From the NCBI RefSeq assembly GCF_018294505.1, contig NC_057800.1, forward strand, positions 169,379,703-169,443,702: DNA of 64,000 nt, given 5' to 3'. The notes beneath the pieces were generated by a model that saw only the letters and a list, made by a program, of their open reading frames with translations, did no database searches and had not been told where the DNA came from. Below, piece after piece: positions 33,649 through 46,010 of the stretch; within the stretch, counting starts at the first letter, position 1, and each line of letters starts with the position of its first letter. Origin of the DNA: Triticum aestivum (taxonomy: Eukaryota; Streptophyta; Magnoliopsida; Poales; Poaceae). A program made the position numbers and the translations under genes.

Positions 33649-34489
33649 AGCAAGGCCTAGTGCCTGTGAAGAATCTCCGCTCGTGACACTCTCACGTAAT
33701 AATGAGTGGGGCTGTACATGCCCCGGAGTCTCAGGAGTGCCGCCCTCATGCCTCGGGGGCTCCCTCCCACGACTAGTGGCAGCACTTAGCTTCGCGCTGG
33801 TGAGAAGACAGGAAGACTAGACTAGGTGCCGGACGTGGCTTTTCATTTGCTTTTTGTAGTTAGTTTGCCCCTCTTTAATCGAAATTTGCTTTTCGGTGTC
33901 ACTTGTTGATCTTGCTCCTTCGATTCTGCCCCTGTTTCTGCCTTCGGTTCTTTGTTTGACCTATACCCTCTCTGGCATCCCTCGCGAGGGGGTTGGACAG
34001 GTGCCCCTCGAGCCCTCGTGAGTGTTTTGTCTGTTTTTCGTGAGGCACCCTCGTTCGAGCCTCAAGCTGTAGCACCCCCTCGATCTATGCCCCTCGGGTA
34101 CCACGACACGAGGTACTAGGTCGTGGCCATACGCAGGTGACGCGCGCTAGCCAGCAGGCTACAACGGCGTGGACCAGGTACGGATCTCCAAGCAAACTTT
34201 TGCAGTTCCTCCTCGTCAGGTACGGAGAAATGTGCGTCTTGCAAAGCGGGATCTACTTTAGGCGCATCGAGCTAAGTCATTCTACGCGCATGCATAAATC
34301 ATAATGTTGCAACACAACACAGGAATGATAAACACAGCACACCAACCCGGAAATCATAGTTTGTTGCATGCCCCCACGGGGCCCCATACTTGTCTTTCTC
34401 TAATGCAGGAAGGAAAGGAAGAACGAAACAAAAGCGGGACATGCTCCTGCGGTAGGTCGCGAGGACGGGCTCGCGGCGCTCTCCTGAGC
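33649..34489 (+). mobile_element. Tat element 3' non-coding region
   Basis: 840 bp between the integrase stop and the 3' end of the antisense gene contain no supported ORF. TCGCGAGG and CCTCGTG-rich words recur here and in the LTR. Confidence 0.6.
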
Positions 34490-34744
34490 TCAGTCGGACC
34501 CCTCCTTGCGCTTCACCGGAGCACCGCGACGAGCCGACCGCTGCCACCTTCGAAGCGGCCGCGGCGGCTGCTCGTAGCCGCCGCTGCTGGAGCTGCCACC
34601 GGAAGAAGAGTCGCCGTAGCTGGACAAGATATGGCCGGGCCCGCCTCCCTCCTCGTCACGACCATCGCCAAGGCCGAGCACCTCGTCACCATCGTTTTCC
34701 TCGGGGTAGCACCCGGCATGGCGACCATCTTCACCGAACACCCT
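34490..34744 (-). pseudogene. Antisense B3-like gene of Tat element, 3' part
   Basis: This minus-strand coding segment reads GEDGRHAGCYPEEND, then an acidic and Gly/Ser-rich tail with a basic C-terminus ending at 34490-34492 (TGA). It is the continuation of the gene at 46290-46813. Removing Athila-II and one TSD copy joins the two parts in frame within the last strand of the B3-like domain. See the entry at 46290. Confidence 0.65.
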
Positions 34745-35013
34745 TGATAACCCACAAGTATAGGGGATCGCAACAGTTTTCGAGGGTAGAGTATTCAACC
34801 CAAATTTATTGATTCGACACAAGGGGAACCAAAGAATATTCTCAAGTATTAGCAGCTGAGTTGTCAATTCAACCACACCTGGATAACTTAATATCTCCAG
34901 CAAAGTATTTAGTAGCAAAGTAATATGATAGTAGTGGTAACGATAGCAAAAGTATTTTTTTGGGGTTTTATAGTGATTGTAACAATAGCAATGGAAAAGT
35001 AAATAAGCGAAGA
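34745..35013 (-). mobile_element. Athila-II 3' LTR, truncated
   Basis: TGATAACCCACAAGTATAGG onward matches 36303-36570 until AAATAAGCGAAGAA, where the right copy continues into LTR but this copy continues into gag. The shared AAGCGAAGAA stretch lies at the deletion edge. Confidence 0.8.
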
Positions 35014-36236
35014 AAAGAGATAAATTCTTAACATCTTCAGCTTTGATACCTTTTTCTTTCATAGATTTCTTTGCCTCTTGCATATCTTCAGGACTGAGAA
35101 ATAGGATACCCCTTTTCTTCGGATTTGGCTTAGGAGTTGGTTCAGGAAGTGTCCAATTATTTTCATTAGTCAACATATTATTCAATAGCAATTCAGCTTG
35201 ATCAACAGTTCTTTCCCTGAAAACACAACCAGCACGATTATCCAGGTAATCTCTGGAAGCATCGGTTAGTCCATTATAAAAGATATCAAGTATTTCATTT
35301 TTCTTGAGAGCATGATCAGGCAAAGCATTAAGTAATTGGAGAAGCCCCCCCCCCCCAAGCTTGTGGGAGACTCTCTTCTTCAATTTGCACCAAATTATAT
35401 ATATCCCTTAGAGCAGCTTGTTTCTTATGAGCAGGGAAATGTTTAGCAGAGAAGTAATAAATCATATCCTGGGGACTACGCACACAACCAGGATCAAGAG
35501 AATTAAACCATGTTTTAGCATCACCCTTTAATGAGAACGTAAATAACTTAAGGATATAATAATAGCGAGTTCTCTCATCATTAGTGAACAGGGTTGCTAT
35601 ATCATTTAATTTAGTAAGATGTGCCACAACAGTTTCAGATTCATAGCCATAAAAAGGATTAGATTCAACCAAAGTAATTATATCAGGATCGACAGAGAAA
35701 TCATAATCCTTATCAGTAACAAAGATAGGTGAAGTAGCATAAGCAGGATCATATTTCATTCTAGCATTCAAAGACTTTTCTTTAAGCTTAGCTAATAATT
35801 TCTTAAGATCAAATCTATCATTGCAAGCTAAGAAGTCTCTAGCAGTTTCTTCATCCATAACATAACCCTCAGGAACAACAGGCAATTCATATCTAGGGGG
35901 AGAATCTTCATCATCACTTTCATCAATATTACCAGTTTCAATAATTTCATTCTCTCTAGCCCTAGCAAGTTGTTCATCAAGAAATTCACCTAGTGGCACA
36001 GTAGTATCAAGCATAGAAGTAGTTTCATCATAAGTATCATGCAAAGCAGAAGTGGCATCATCAATAACATGCGACATATCAGAATTAATAGCAGAAGCAG
36101 GTTTAGGTGTTGCAAGCTTACTCAAAATAGAAGGTGAATCAAGTGCAGAGCTAGATGGCAGTTCCTTACCTCCCCTCGTAGTTGAGGAATAAATCTTGGT
36201 TCTTGGATCTTTCAAGTTCTTCATAATGATAAGCAC
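35014..36236 (-). pseudogene. gag: Athila-II gag pseudogene
   Basis: The minus-strand ATG is at 36236 (or the in-frame MKNLKDPRTKIYS start just after it). The capsid region contains HLTKLNDIATLFTNDE and FTFSLKGDAKTWFNSLDPG. A run of 12 C at 35345-35356 (12 G on the coding strand) breaks the frame right after EESLPQAW, and the sequence resumes in another frame with LLNALPDHALKKNEILDIF and DQAELLLNNMLTNENNW. The coding region then runs into the deletion at 35013. It is non-functional. Confidence 0.8.
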
Positions 36237-36273
36237 ATATAAATCCCAAGTGACTCAAAGAATAGAGCTATGC

Positions 36274-36291
36274 TCCCCGGCAACGGCACCA
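36274..36291 (-). promoter_or_regulatory. Athila-II primer binding site (tRNA-Asp, one mismatch)
   Basis: The minus strand reads TGGTGCCGTTGCCGGGGA, 17 of 18 against the tRNA-Asp site found in Athila-I; the change is C to T at position 4. Confidence 0.85.
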
Positions 36292-36302
36292 GAAAATAGT
36301 CT

Positions 36303-37418
36303 TGATAACCCACAAGTATAGGGGATCGCAACAGTTTTCAAGGGTAGAGTATTCAACCCAAATTTATTGATTTGACACAAGGGGAGCCGAAGAATATTCT
36401 CAAGTATTAGCGGCTGGGTTGTCAATTCCACCACACCTGGATAACTTAATATCTGCAGCAAAGTATTTAGTAGCAAAGTAATATGATAGTAGTGGTAACG
36501 ATAACAAAAGTAATATTTTGGGGTTTTTATAGTGATTGTAACAGTAGCAACGGAAAAGTAAATAAGCGAAGAACAATATATGGAGAGCTCGTAGGCATTG
36601 GATCGGTGATGGAGAATTATGCCGGATGCGATCGATCATGTAACAGCTACAACATAGGGTGACACAGAACTAGCTCCAATTCATCAATGTAATGCAGGCA
36701 TGTATTCGGAATATAGTCATACGTGCTTATGGAAAAGAACTTGCATGATATCTTTTGTCCTACCCTCCCGTGGCAGCGGGGTCCTAGTGGAAACTACGGG
36801 ATATTAAGGCCTCCTTTTAATAGAGTACCGGACCAAAGCATTAACACATAGTGAATACATGAACTCCACAAACTACTGCCATCACCGGTAAGTATCTCAA
36901 TTATTGTCACTTCGGGGTTAACGGATCATAACACATAATAGGTGACTATAGACTTGCAAGATAGGATCAAGAACTCTCATATATTGATGAAAACATAATA
37001 GGTTCAGATCTGAAATCACGGCACTCGGGCCCTAGTGACAAGCATTAAGCATAGCAAAGTCATAGCAACATCAATCTCAGAACATAGTGGATACTAGGGA
37101 TCAAACCCTAACAAAACTAACTCGGTTACATGATAAATCTCATCCAACCCACGACCGTCCAGCAAGCCTACGATGGAATTACTCACGCACGGCGGTGAGC
37201 ATCATGAAATTGGTGATGGAGGAAGGTTGATGATGATGATGGCAACGGATTCCCTTCTCCGGAGCCCCGAACAGACTCCAGATCAGCCCTCCCGAGAGAG
37301 TTTAGGGCTTGGCGGAGGCTCCGTATCGTAAAACGTGATGACTCCTTCTCTTTGATTTTTTCTCCCCGGACACGAATATATGGAGTTGGAGTTGAGGTCG
37401 GTGGAGCACCGGGGGGCT
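36303..37418 (-). mobile_element. Athila-II 5' LTR, left portion
   Basis: It begins TGATAACCCACAAG and is interrupted at 37418 (GGGCT) by LARD-2. It resumes at 46011 with GGGCCCACGAGG, completing an LTR of about 1.4 kb. Confidence 0.85.
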
Positions 37419-39017
37419 TGTAACACCCACGATGCGGCTATATCTCCCACGTGTCGGAGCACGACTTAGAGGCATAACCGCATAGTAGGCATGTCGCAAG
37501 AGGGGTAATCTTTACACATCTCATGTACTGAATAAGAGAGGGATAAAGAGTTGGCTTACAATCGCCACTTCACACAATACATGAATATAGCATTAGATCA
37601 TCCAGATACAATCAAGGTCTGACTACGGAACCAAATAAAGAAAGACAACCCCTAATGCAACAGATCCCCGATCGCCCCGACTGGGCTCCGCTACTGATCA
37701 ACTGGGAACGAAATGACACAACGAACAAGATCTTCATCGAGCTCCCATCTGAGCTGGGTTGCGTCACCTGCAGTGGCATCATCGGCACCTGCATCTGGTT
37801 TTGGAAGTAATCTGTGAGTCACGGGGACTCAGCAATCTCACACCCGCGAGATCAAGACTATTTAAGCTTATTGGTAGGATAGGGTAGTGAGGTGGAGCTG
37901 CAGCAAGCACTAGCATATATGGTGGCTAACTTACGCAAATAAGAGCGAGAAGAGAAGCAAAGCAACAGTGGTGAACTGGAAATGATCAAGAAGTGATCCT
38001 GAAACTACTTACGTCAAACATAACACAAGAACCGTTTTCACTTCCCAGACTCCGCCGGAAAGAAACCATCACGACTACACATGCGGTTGATGCATTTTAA
38101 TTAAGTTAAGTGTCAAGTTCTCTACAACTGGATATTAACAAATTCCCATCTGCCCATAACCGCGGGCACGGCTTTCGAAAGTTCAAAACCCTGCAGGGGT
38201 GTCCCAACTTAGCCCATCACAAGCTCTCACGATCAACAAAGGATATTCCTTCTCCCAGGAAGACTCGATCAGGCTCGGAATCCCGGTTACAAGACATTTC
38301 GACAATGGTAAAACAAGACCAGCAAAACCACCCGCTGTGCCGACAAATCCCGAGAGGAGCTGCACATATCTCGTTCTCAAGGCACACCGAATAAGCTAAG
38401 CATACAGGAACCGATGTAACCCAAGTTGCCAAGGGATGGCCCCGCACGGTGCTCTAGTTTGGACCAACACTTAGAGGAGCACTGGCCCGAGGGTTTAAAA
38501 TAAAGATGACCCTTGAGTCTGCAGAACCCAAGAGAAAATGGTAAAACCAAGGTTGGGCCTTGCTGGAGGAGTTTTATTCAAAGTGAACTATCAAGGGGTT
38601 CCCATTATAACCCAACCGTGTAAGGAACGCAAAAATCAAGGAACATAACACCGGTATGACGGAAACTATGGCGGCAAGAGTGGAACAAAACACCAGGCAT
38701 AAGGCCGAGCCTTCCACCCTTTACCAAGTATATAGATGCATTAAAGTAAACAAGATATGTAATAATGATATCCCAACAATAAACATGTTCCAACAAGGAA
38801 CAAACTCCAACTTCACCTGCAACTAGCAACGCTATAAGAGGGGCTGAGCAAAGCGATAACATAGCCAAACAACGGTTTGCTAGGAAAGGTGGGTTAGAGG
38901 CTTGGCATGTCAATATGGGAGGCATGATAAAGCAAGTGGTAGGTATCGCGGCATAGCAATAGAGCGAGCAACTAGCAAGCAAAGATAAAAGTGATTTCGA
39001 GGGTATGGTCATCTTGC

Positions 39018-39082
39018 CTGAGATCCCTCAGGGAAGAAGAACGAGTCCATGAAGAAGACAAATGGACGTAGTCGAACGGATC
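39018..39082 (-). other. Exon-like block in LARD-2 LTR with GC-type donor
   Basis: On the minus strand a TTTGTGAG acceptor-like end precedes GATCCGTTCGACTACGTCC, and the block ends CTCAG|GCAAGATG. This parallels the 71-bp block of LARD-1 (GATCGACTACGTCGACGAC, ending CAG|GCAAGC). Coding status is unproven. Confidence 0.35.
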
Positions 39083-41091
39083 CTCACAAACGCGACATTA
39101 TCGGAACTAACCCGAAGAAGCAACACCGGAAAGAAGCAAACAACATAGTAAACAACCATCACATAAGTATGGCATGATCACAACCAAGTATGATGCATGT
39201 CCAGTTTAATTAGGCATGGCATGGCAAAGTGCACAAGCAAACCTACAAGTTAAGTGGAGCTCAATATGCAACGAGTTGCATATTGACGAACACCACAACA
39301 ATTATTTAGTTCGCTCTTGTTTATGTACCCAACAATATTAAATGTTATTAACCTGGCAAAGCATAATAAAACTACCTATCTAGGCAAGTTTAAATGAGGC
39401 CGGAACAACAAACAACAATTCCGGTAAATCCTCATATGCATTTAGCAATTTAATGCAAACAACAATTTTAAACATTTTAAATGTTATTATCATGATGCGG
39501 ATGACATGTTCAAGTTTATGCAATTTTAAGAAAAAGTTGACATGAGCATATTATGAAACATTTGTCATCGTGGCGGAAATGAAAGGGGTGCCATGGCAAC
39601 GAATCAAAAAATGATGCCATGGCAACATATCGGTTCCGGTAGCTCATGGAGATACCAGTGCAAAAGGAAAAGTGACGGGAGCGTGTCGTGCGATGAACGG
39701 TGGGGTGCTCCCGGATACCGGGTTCCCACATGTCGGTGACAAGGCAAAAGAGGGGCAACGTGCACCGACAGTTCGGACCCGAGGCGAACAAGGGTGCATC
39801 TCATACAACATGCATTCATTCGATCACGGGCGTCATCTCAGGGTTATACCTTCAAAGTGTGCAAAACGGGACGGTTCGAGTTCATCGAGGGAAGTAGAGG
39901 AAGTAGTTGTACAACGTTTTCATAGATGTTCGGGGTCACGATAAGGAACTTGATGTCCACGGGGTCTTGACAGTCTCGTTTTTGCGATGGTAGTCGTACT
40001 AGTCGGTGGTAGTGGAACTTGACACATCGCCGTGTGTATTCGTACTTGTTTGAAGAGGAACTTGTCGTCGAGGGACTTGGCGATCTGGTGCAGTAGTTGT
40101 TCGGGCGTCTATGTGGTCCTGCCGGTCTCAGTCTCGGCAATGTAGTTGTACAAGGGCATCGTCGGACTTGTCGAATCAAAACTCGCTGAGGGTCGTGGGT
40201 AGTGGTACACACATCATCAGGGTACTTGTCGGATCCAAAAGGTACTTGCCGAAAGATCTCGGAGGCGATGACGGTCCACGTACGAGTCTTGGCGGCTTGA
40301 GCAGGGACCACCCGAACTCGGCAGGAGGCAGCAGGTCTCGACGGAGTGATGGACGGCCGAACAGGTCCAGGCGGTGGAGTCGAGCAAGACGACGACGCGG
40401 CGCTCACCGGTAAGGGTCCGGTTGCCGGGTCATAGGGGATGGGAGGCTGATGCCTCGGGAGCTCGCAGGATCGACGGTCAACGGCGCTGGAGTTCCTGTT
40501 GCGGTGGCGGTCATGGTTCCGATGGAACTTGGTGCGGAGGAAGGGGTCAGATGGGGGGTCCGGGACTCAGACGCCGATTGCAGGGATGCTCGGGGCAGGG
40601 GAAGCAGCGACCAAGGGGGGCGGGAGGAGCTCAGCTCCCCTCGGACATTGCAGGCTGCTGGTGGAGGAGATGGTGGCACGGGCGCGTCATGGTGGCAGAG
40701 GAGAAAGGAGGAGGCACCCCGATCCGGCGGCGGCCAGCAACGGCTCCGGTGGCCGGCACGGTCAAGGGAACATGCGAACGGGCGCAGCTCCATGGCGAGG
40801 CAGCGGTGTTGGAGGAGGTCGGGCGGCGGCTCCTGCTGGCGCGAAGGTGGAGAGGTGCGGGGCGACGGCAGGGTGGCCTGGACGAGGCCGAGGCCGGGGA
40901 GGGAGCGGCCGGTGGAGGCCGGAGCCAGGAGTCGAGGCGGCGGAGCTCCTGCTCGGCGACAGGCGAGGCAGCAAGGAGGAGGCGATCGGGGAAGCTCGGG
41001 GTGCGCCCCTGTGCACGAGCAAAGAGAGGGAAGGAGATGGTGATCGGGCTTGAGCGCGTGCTCTCTGCTCCTGGCGGCGCGATATGGACCC

Positions 41092-41694
41092 NNNNNNNNN
41101 NNNNNNNNNNNNNNNNNNNNNNNNNNNNNNNNNNNNNNNNNNNNNNNNNNNNNNNNNNNNNNNNNNNNNNNNNNNNNNNNNNNNNNNNNNNNNNNNNNNN
41201 NNNNNNNNNNNNNNNNNNNNNNNNNNNNNNNNNNNNNNNNNNNNNNNNNNNNNNNNNNNNNNNNNNNNNNNNNNNNNNNNNNNNNNNNNNNNNNNNNNNN
41301 NNNNNNNNNNNNNNNNNNNNNNNNNNNNNNNNNNNNNNNNNNNNNNNNNNNNNNNNNNNNNNNNNNNNNNNNNNNNNNNNNNNNNNNNNNNNNNNNNNNN
41401 NNNNNNNNNNNNNNNNNNNNNNNNNNNNNNNNNNNNNNNNNNNNNNNNNNNNNNNNNNNNNNNNNNNNNNNNNNNNNNNNNNNNNNNNNNNNNNNNNNNN
41501 NNNNNNNNNNNNNNNNNNNNNNNNNNNNNNNNNNNNNNNNNNNNNNNNNNNNNNNNNNNNNNNNNNNNNNNNNNNNNNNNNNNNNNNNNNNNNNNNNNNN
41601 NNNNNNNNNNNNNNNNNNNNNNNNNNNNNNNNNNNNNNNNNNNNNNNNNNNNNNNNNNNNNNNNNNNNNNNNNNNNNNNNNNNNNNNNNNNNNN
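41092..41694. other. Assembly gap (603 N)
   Basis: A run of 603 N lies within the GC-rich part of the LARD-2 LTR. Any ORF spanning it is artificial. Confidence 1.
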
Positions 41695-42381
41695 GAGGGG
41701 ACTAGGGTTAAGGCTAGGTGGGCCTGGAGGCCAGCCCAGTGGGGAGGGCGCCGGCTGGGCTTTCTCTCCCTCCCTTCTCAACATTCTTTTCCATTTAAAA
41801 ACAAGACAGAAAAAGATAAAGAAAAGAAAGAGAAGGTAGGGGTGGAATCTGTGCACGAGGACAATTTTTCCGGACTCATAAAAATATGAGAAATTTAAAT
41901 AAAATGGTGAAAGAAATTTTTAGAGAGAATAAAGTTCACACAAAGGAACATGTGTGAATTTAATTCAAACTTGCATGAATTTATAACCTAACCAAACTGA
42001 ATCCAAAAGGGCTTAAATTTTATAGGATGACCGTACATAATAAATATGATTTATGGGCAAAAGATGAACATTTATTTGAGCAATTCTATTTGCAACTCAA
42101 ATAAATAGAGAAAAGGGAAAGAAAGAAGTGGCATAGGGATTTGAAACTTGGGTGAAACCAAGTGGGAAGTGAGCATGGGGTTGATGGAAAGATCAAGAGA
42201 AGAAAAGAAGTTGCAATGTGCATGAGCAACTAAATTAAACAAACACAACAATGGTATGGAGAAGATGCATGATGCAATGCACATGATGCAATGATATGAA
42301 ATGCATGACATGCAAACAAATGACAAGGCAACAACAACGAATAACTCGAAGACACCTGGCGCAATGGTCTCGGGGTGTTAC

Positions 42382-45300
42382 AACACTCCACCACTATGAG
42401 AGGATCTCATCTCAAGATCTAGAATGGCACCGGTGGGAAAAGGAAGAGGAAGAGAAAAGGTAAACCAAAGTTTCTTCTTTGACAAACGAGTGAAACCACT
42501 GAACCTTGCGAGGTTAACCAATTTCGAGAAAGGAATACAACGGAGATGAACAAAGTTGAAAACACTCCGTTAGAAAAGAGGAACAAGGAAGAACAAATTC
42601 GGGCAGCACTCCGGTTGAAAAGGGAGGTATAACTTGATAAGATGAGAGAACTTGAATGAAGGACATGACACTCCGGTTGAATGGATAAGAAAAAGGAAAG
42701 AACATGATACTCACAATTCGAGATGAAGAGTGAAGAGAGCAACCTCACAATGCTTCCGGAACAAAAGAATAGAAGCTAGATTGTTGGAAAGGAAAGAATT
42801 GAGAAGAAAAAGACAACTTCTGCCACAAATGATCTTGGAAGGCACCCTTCCAAGAGGGTTATAACGGAGTTGTTGGAAAACCAACAACGAAAAGAGTAAG
42901 CTTGTAGTGGGCTTATGGAGAACATCTCAAAACTGAGGTGAAATTCTGCCACTAACGAAAAAACAATGATTGATCGGGAATAAAGAAGAGATGAGAACTT
43001 CTTCCACCAAGAAGATATAAAGATAACTTGAATCATTGATAAGCACCACAATAGCAACATTCCTTAGGGAAGGCTTTAGGTGAAATATGACACAAGCCAA
43101 CTCCAACGAAGAGATTAATGGATTTAAAATACCTCATTCTTGATAACTTGTGAATCATGAAACACGAAGGGCAATTATCAAGAATGACATAACACCACCT
43201 CAAAAGATGAGATAGGAAGAACTGCACTTCGGAATGCAAGATGAAGAATGCTTGAGCTCCTTTGAAAAGAATCTCGATGAACACTTCGAGAAGGAATTAA
43301 ATCTTTGATGAGTCGTCATGTAGAGCCTCCATGAAGAACTCCGGTAACAAAAGAGTGATAGAAAGAAATAGAAGTTGAAAACACAAGGTGAAACCTTGCA
43401 ATGATTAGATGGATCTCCGTGGTGATATAATTGCGAGAGCTTGGAACTCCGGGAAAGAAAGATGAGCACTTGAAACCAAGAATTTAACCATCGTGAACAA
43501 ACTTCGGAAGAAGGGATTAACATATGGATGAAACAAGAATAAGAATTGCATTATGCATATCCTTCACCAACTAAATTGATGACAAGCAACAGATTTGGCA
43601 TACTACTTATTCTCGTAGAAAAGATTAAGATAGATATAGCGTAAACTTGAGAAGGTCTTCAACGAACCATCAGTAGGATTAGCAAGAACGAATGAATCTA
43701 TATGATAACGAATGAAGAGAACTCTCGAACGAACCACCGTAAGAATTGAAAATGAAAGTAGCAAAGGCAAAAAACACCGTGAAGAATTAGAAAATGAACG
43801 AAGATGCTTGAGAGAATTTAGATACAAGTGAGCGAAGAGATCCCGAGCTGATTAGAGAAAACTTGAATGATGCGCCGGAAGAATTCAAGAATGAGAGCTG
43901 AAAGCTGGAATGAATAATTCTGAGATGATGGTCTCAGATACTCAGACTGAAAAGAGTCTTGACTTGCTACGGATGGGTGAAAAGAGTTCTCACAATCAAA
44001 ACAATTATGAGAGGATGGCAGCAAGCTTGAACTGATAATCCTCGAGAGAAGGCACAAGATTTAGAGGAAACACTTCTCTTCGGTCTTCAAAATCCGAGAA
44101 TGATGACGAGAAACACACCATGAATTGTTGAGATATTCCAGGAGAATGAATAATGAAGAAGTTGAGCCAATGATGAAAAGAATTTGAAAGATCTTGGAGA
44201 AAAAATGACTGATGATAATTCATTCTTACGTCAAACTTGGAGAATAATTTGAGAGTAACTCCGGCAAAATTAGAAGAGTCAGGTAAGATCCTGGGAAAAA
44301 GACATGTGGGTTAGGGGCCACTCAAGAGAAACACCGTTGAAATGATTTGAAGAGAGATTGCACCGGTTGAATTAAATGGCTTGAATAAGATAAGACCTCG
44401 AAATAGCTTGGAAGGATTACGAATAGAAACTTCACCCTTCTGGGATATCTTCGACACTCCGGAACAATTGAATAGCAAGCGGGGAATGATTAAGAGGTGC
44501 ACCGGCATGAGAAAGCATTTGGAACAAGGAAAATGGTATGATAAACAAAGCTTGAAATGAATCCACTGGAGAAGAAAAGAATGGAGAATGATGAACTTGA
44601 AGCTCCGTTAGTATCTTTCTGAGAATCACCGGATATTAACATTGAAAGAAAAGAATGAAGAAACTTCACATCAATAAAAAGGATACTTGATTAAGAAATC
44701 TTAGTCCTCGAAGAAAAAGGGTGGGAGGGCGGGAAAACAAAGACAACTTGGGATGGATGAAGCAAACACCGTTGCAAAGAACTGAGAATTGATCTCGCGA
44801 GTGTTGACATGATCGGATCCACTTGAAGAGGAGCACGTCGGTTGGAATGAATTGACATGACAAACTCGATGATCAAGAAGGATTAGTACTCCCATAGGAA
44901 TATGAGGACACCACTTAGGGAAGATATGGAATCAACATTTGACATTGAAGCAACTCGAATACCACAACTCAAAACAAAACAAGGATTGGCTTGCAGAATA
45001 AGCCGGAACAAACATATGATAGACCCCATATCATATCATGTGTCTGTTGGAAAGATATCCTACGATATACTTGAATTCCCACTTATAAACTCCCGAAACT
45101 TTCTACTTATGCAATCAGGTGTTGGGGATACAGGGGAAGCATAATATCTCACCCAAAACTAACAAATCCTACATCCAGCTGTATCCATCCTTCAACACAT
45201 AACCAAGAAACCTTCAGAAATCATTTACCTCAACCTTTGAAAAGCATCTGTTATACGAGTTATGGCAATACTCCCGAACTCCCGCCCCAGTACTGGGTGG

Positions 45301-45711
45301 CGTCGAGGTTATCTCACCAACAACTGCATAAAAGAGATTTTTGATGTCGGCGAACTCAGGTATTCCAGAATTGCAATGATAAAATTGTGACGACAACACC
45401 TCGGAGCTCAACTCCCCAGGACACTTCCACAACCCCCAGATGTCAGGCGGCACCAAGAACAATGTTCTCGTCACAAAACCATCGGAACAATTCCAAGATA
45501 CCCGCATGATTCGGAAAAAAATTAGTGAAATTTGAGAAGAGAAGAGTCAAAATTCTACGTCAGGAGGCCTCACCATAGCGACGAAGGGACAGAGGAGTAA
45601 AAAGAAACCTACTCTCCGATATATATATAATCCTATAAGACTCAAAACATTTTTTTCTAGACTCAACAACGCCAACAATTCAATAAAGCAGGGGGCTCCT
45701 AAGTCGGGGAA
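42382..45711 (-). mobile_element. LARD-2 internal domain, non-coding
   Basis: 3.3 kb, purine-rich on the plus strand. The minus-strand ORFs are short and rich in Phe, Leu and Ser simply because of composition. ACTCCGGTTGAA/CACCGTTGAA-like words recur throughout. The left end (42382-42400) holds the polypurine tract, reading GTGGTGGAGTGT on the minus strand before TGTAACACC. No gag or pol is present. Confidence 0.7.
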
Positions 45712-45720
45712 GGCTCTGAT
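45712..45720 (-). promoter_or_regulatory. Remnant of LARD-2 primer binding site
   Basis: GGCTCTGAT is the complement of ATCAGAGCC, the distal part of the initiator-tRNA-Met primer site. It is cut at the deletion junction with the LTR interior at 45721-45724. Confidence 0.65.
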
Positions 45721-45723
45721 TAG

Positions 45724-46010
45724 CTCAAATAAATAGAGAAAAGGGAAAGAAAGAAGTGGCATAGGGATTTGAAACTTGGGTGAAACCAAGTTGGAAGTGA
45801 GCATGGGGTTGATGGAAAGATCAAGAGAAGAAAAGAAGTTGCAATGCGCATGAGCAACGAAATTAAACAAACACAACAATGGTATGGAGAAGATGCATGA
45901 TGCAATGCACATGATGCAATGATATGAAATGCATGACACGCAAACAAATGACAAGGCAACAACAACGAATAACTGGAAGACACCTGGCGCAACGGTCTCG
46001 GGGCGTTACA
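45724..46010 (-). mobile_element. LARD-2 5' LTR remnant
   Basis: Only the 287 bp equivalent to 42096-42381 remain, ending GGGCGTTACA and followed by the TSD. About 4.7 kb of LTR is missing. Confidence 0.85.

Larger units (their letters stand above)
37419..42381 (-). mobile_element. LARD-2 3' LTR (4.96 kb, includes sequence gap)
   Basis: It runs from TGTAACACCCACGATGCG to CTCGGGGTGTTACA on the plus strand. 42096-42381 matches 45724-46010 with about seven differences (2.5%). A GC-rich block (40370-41091, continuing into the N gap) is followed on the minus strand by a GTGAGC donor-like site at about 40407. ORFs across this block come from composition and run through N, and I do not call them. 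Confidence 0.8.
37419..46010 (-). mobile_element. LARD-2: long-LTR non-coding retrotransposon (minus strand)
   Basis: The termini are TGTAACACCC at left and GGCGTTACA at right, with a near-perfect TSD of GGGCT (37414-37418) and GGGCC (46011-46015). The left LTR is about 4.96 kb and the interior 3.3 kb. The right LTR is reduced to 287 bp by a deletion that starts inside the primer site. The polypurine tract next to the left LTR shows minus-strand polarity. The layout matches Sukkula-like LARDs, and the sequence differs from LARD-1. Confidence 0.8.

Noticed and set aside
40374..41889. Long ORFs on both strands around the N gap
   Set aside because: They run through 603 N and lie in GC-rich LTR sequence that is open in many frames; there are no domains.
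41500..45500. Many minus-strand Phe/Leu/Ser-rich ORFs suggesting membrane proteins
   Set aside because: They result from purine-rich plus-strand DNA of the LARD-2 interior; no start context, conservation or topology pattern supports a gene.
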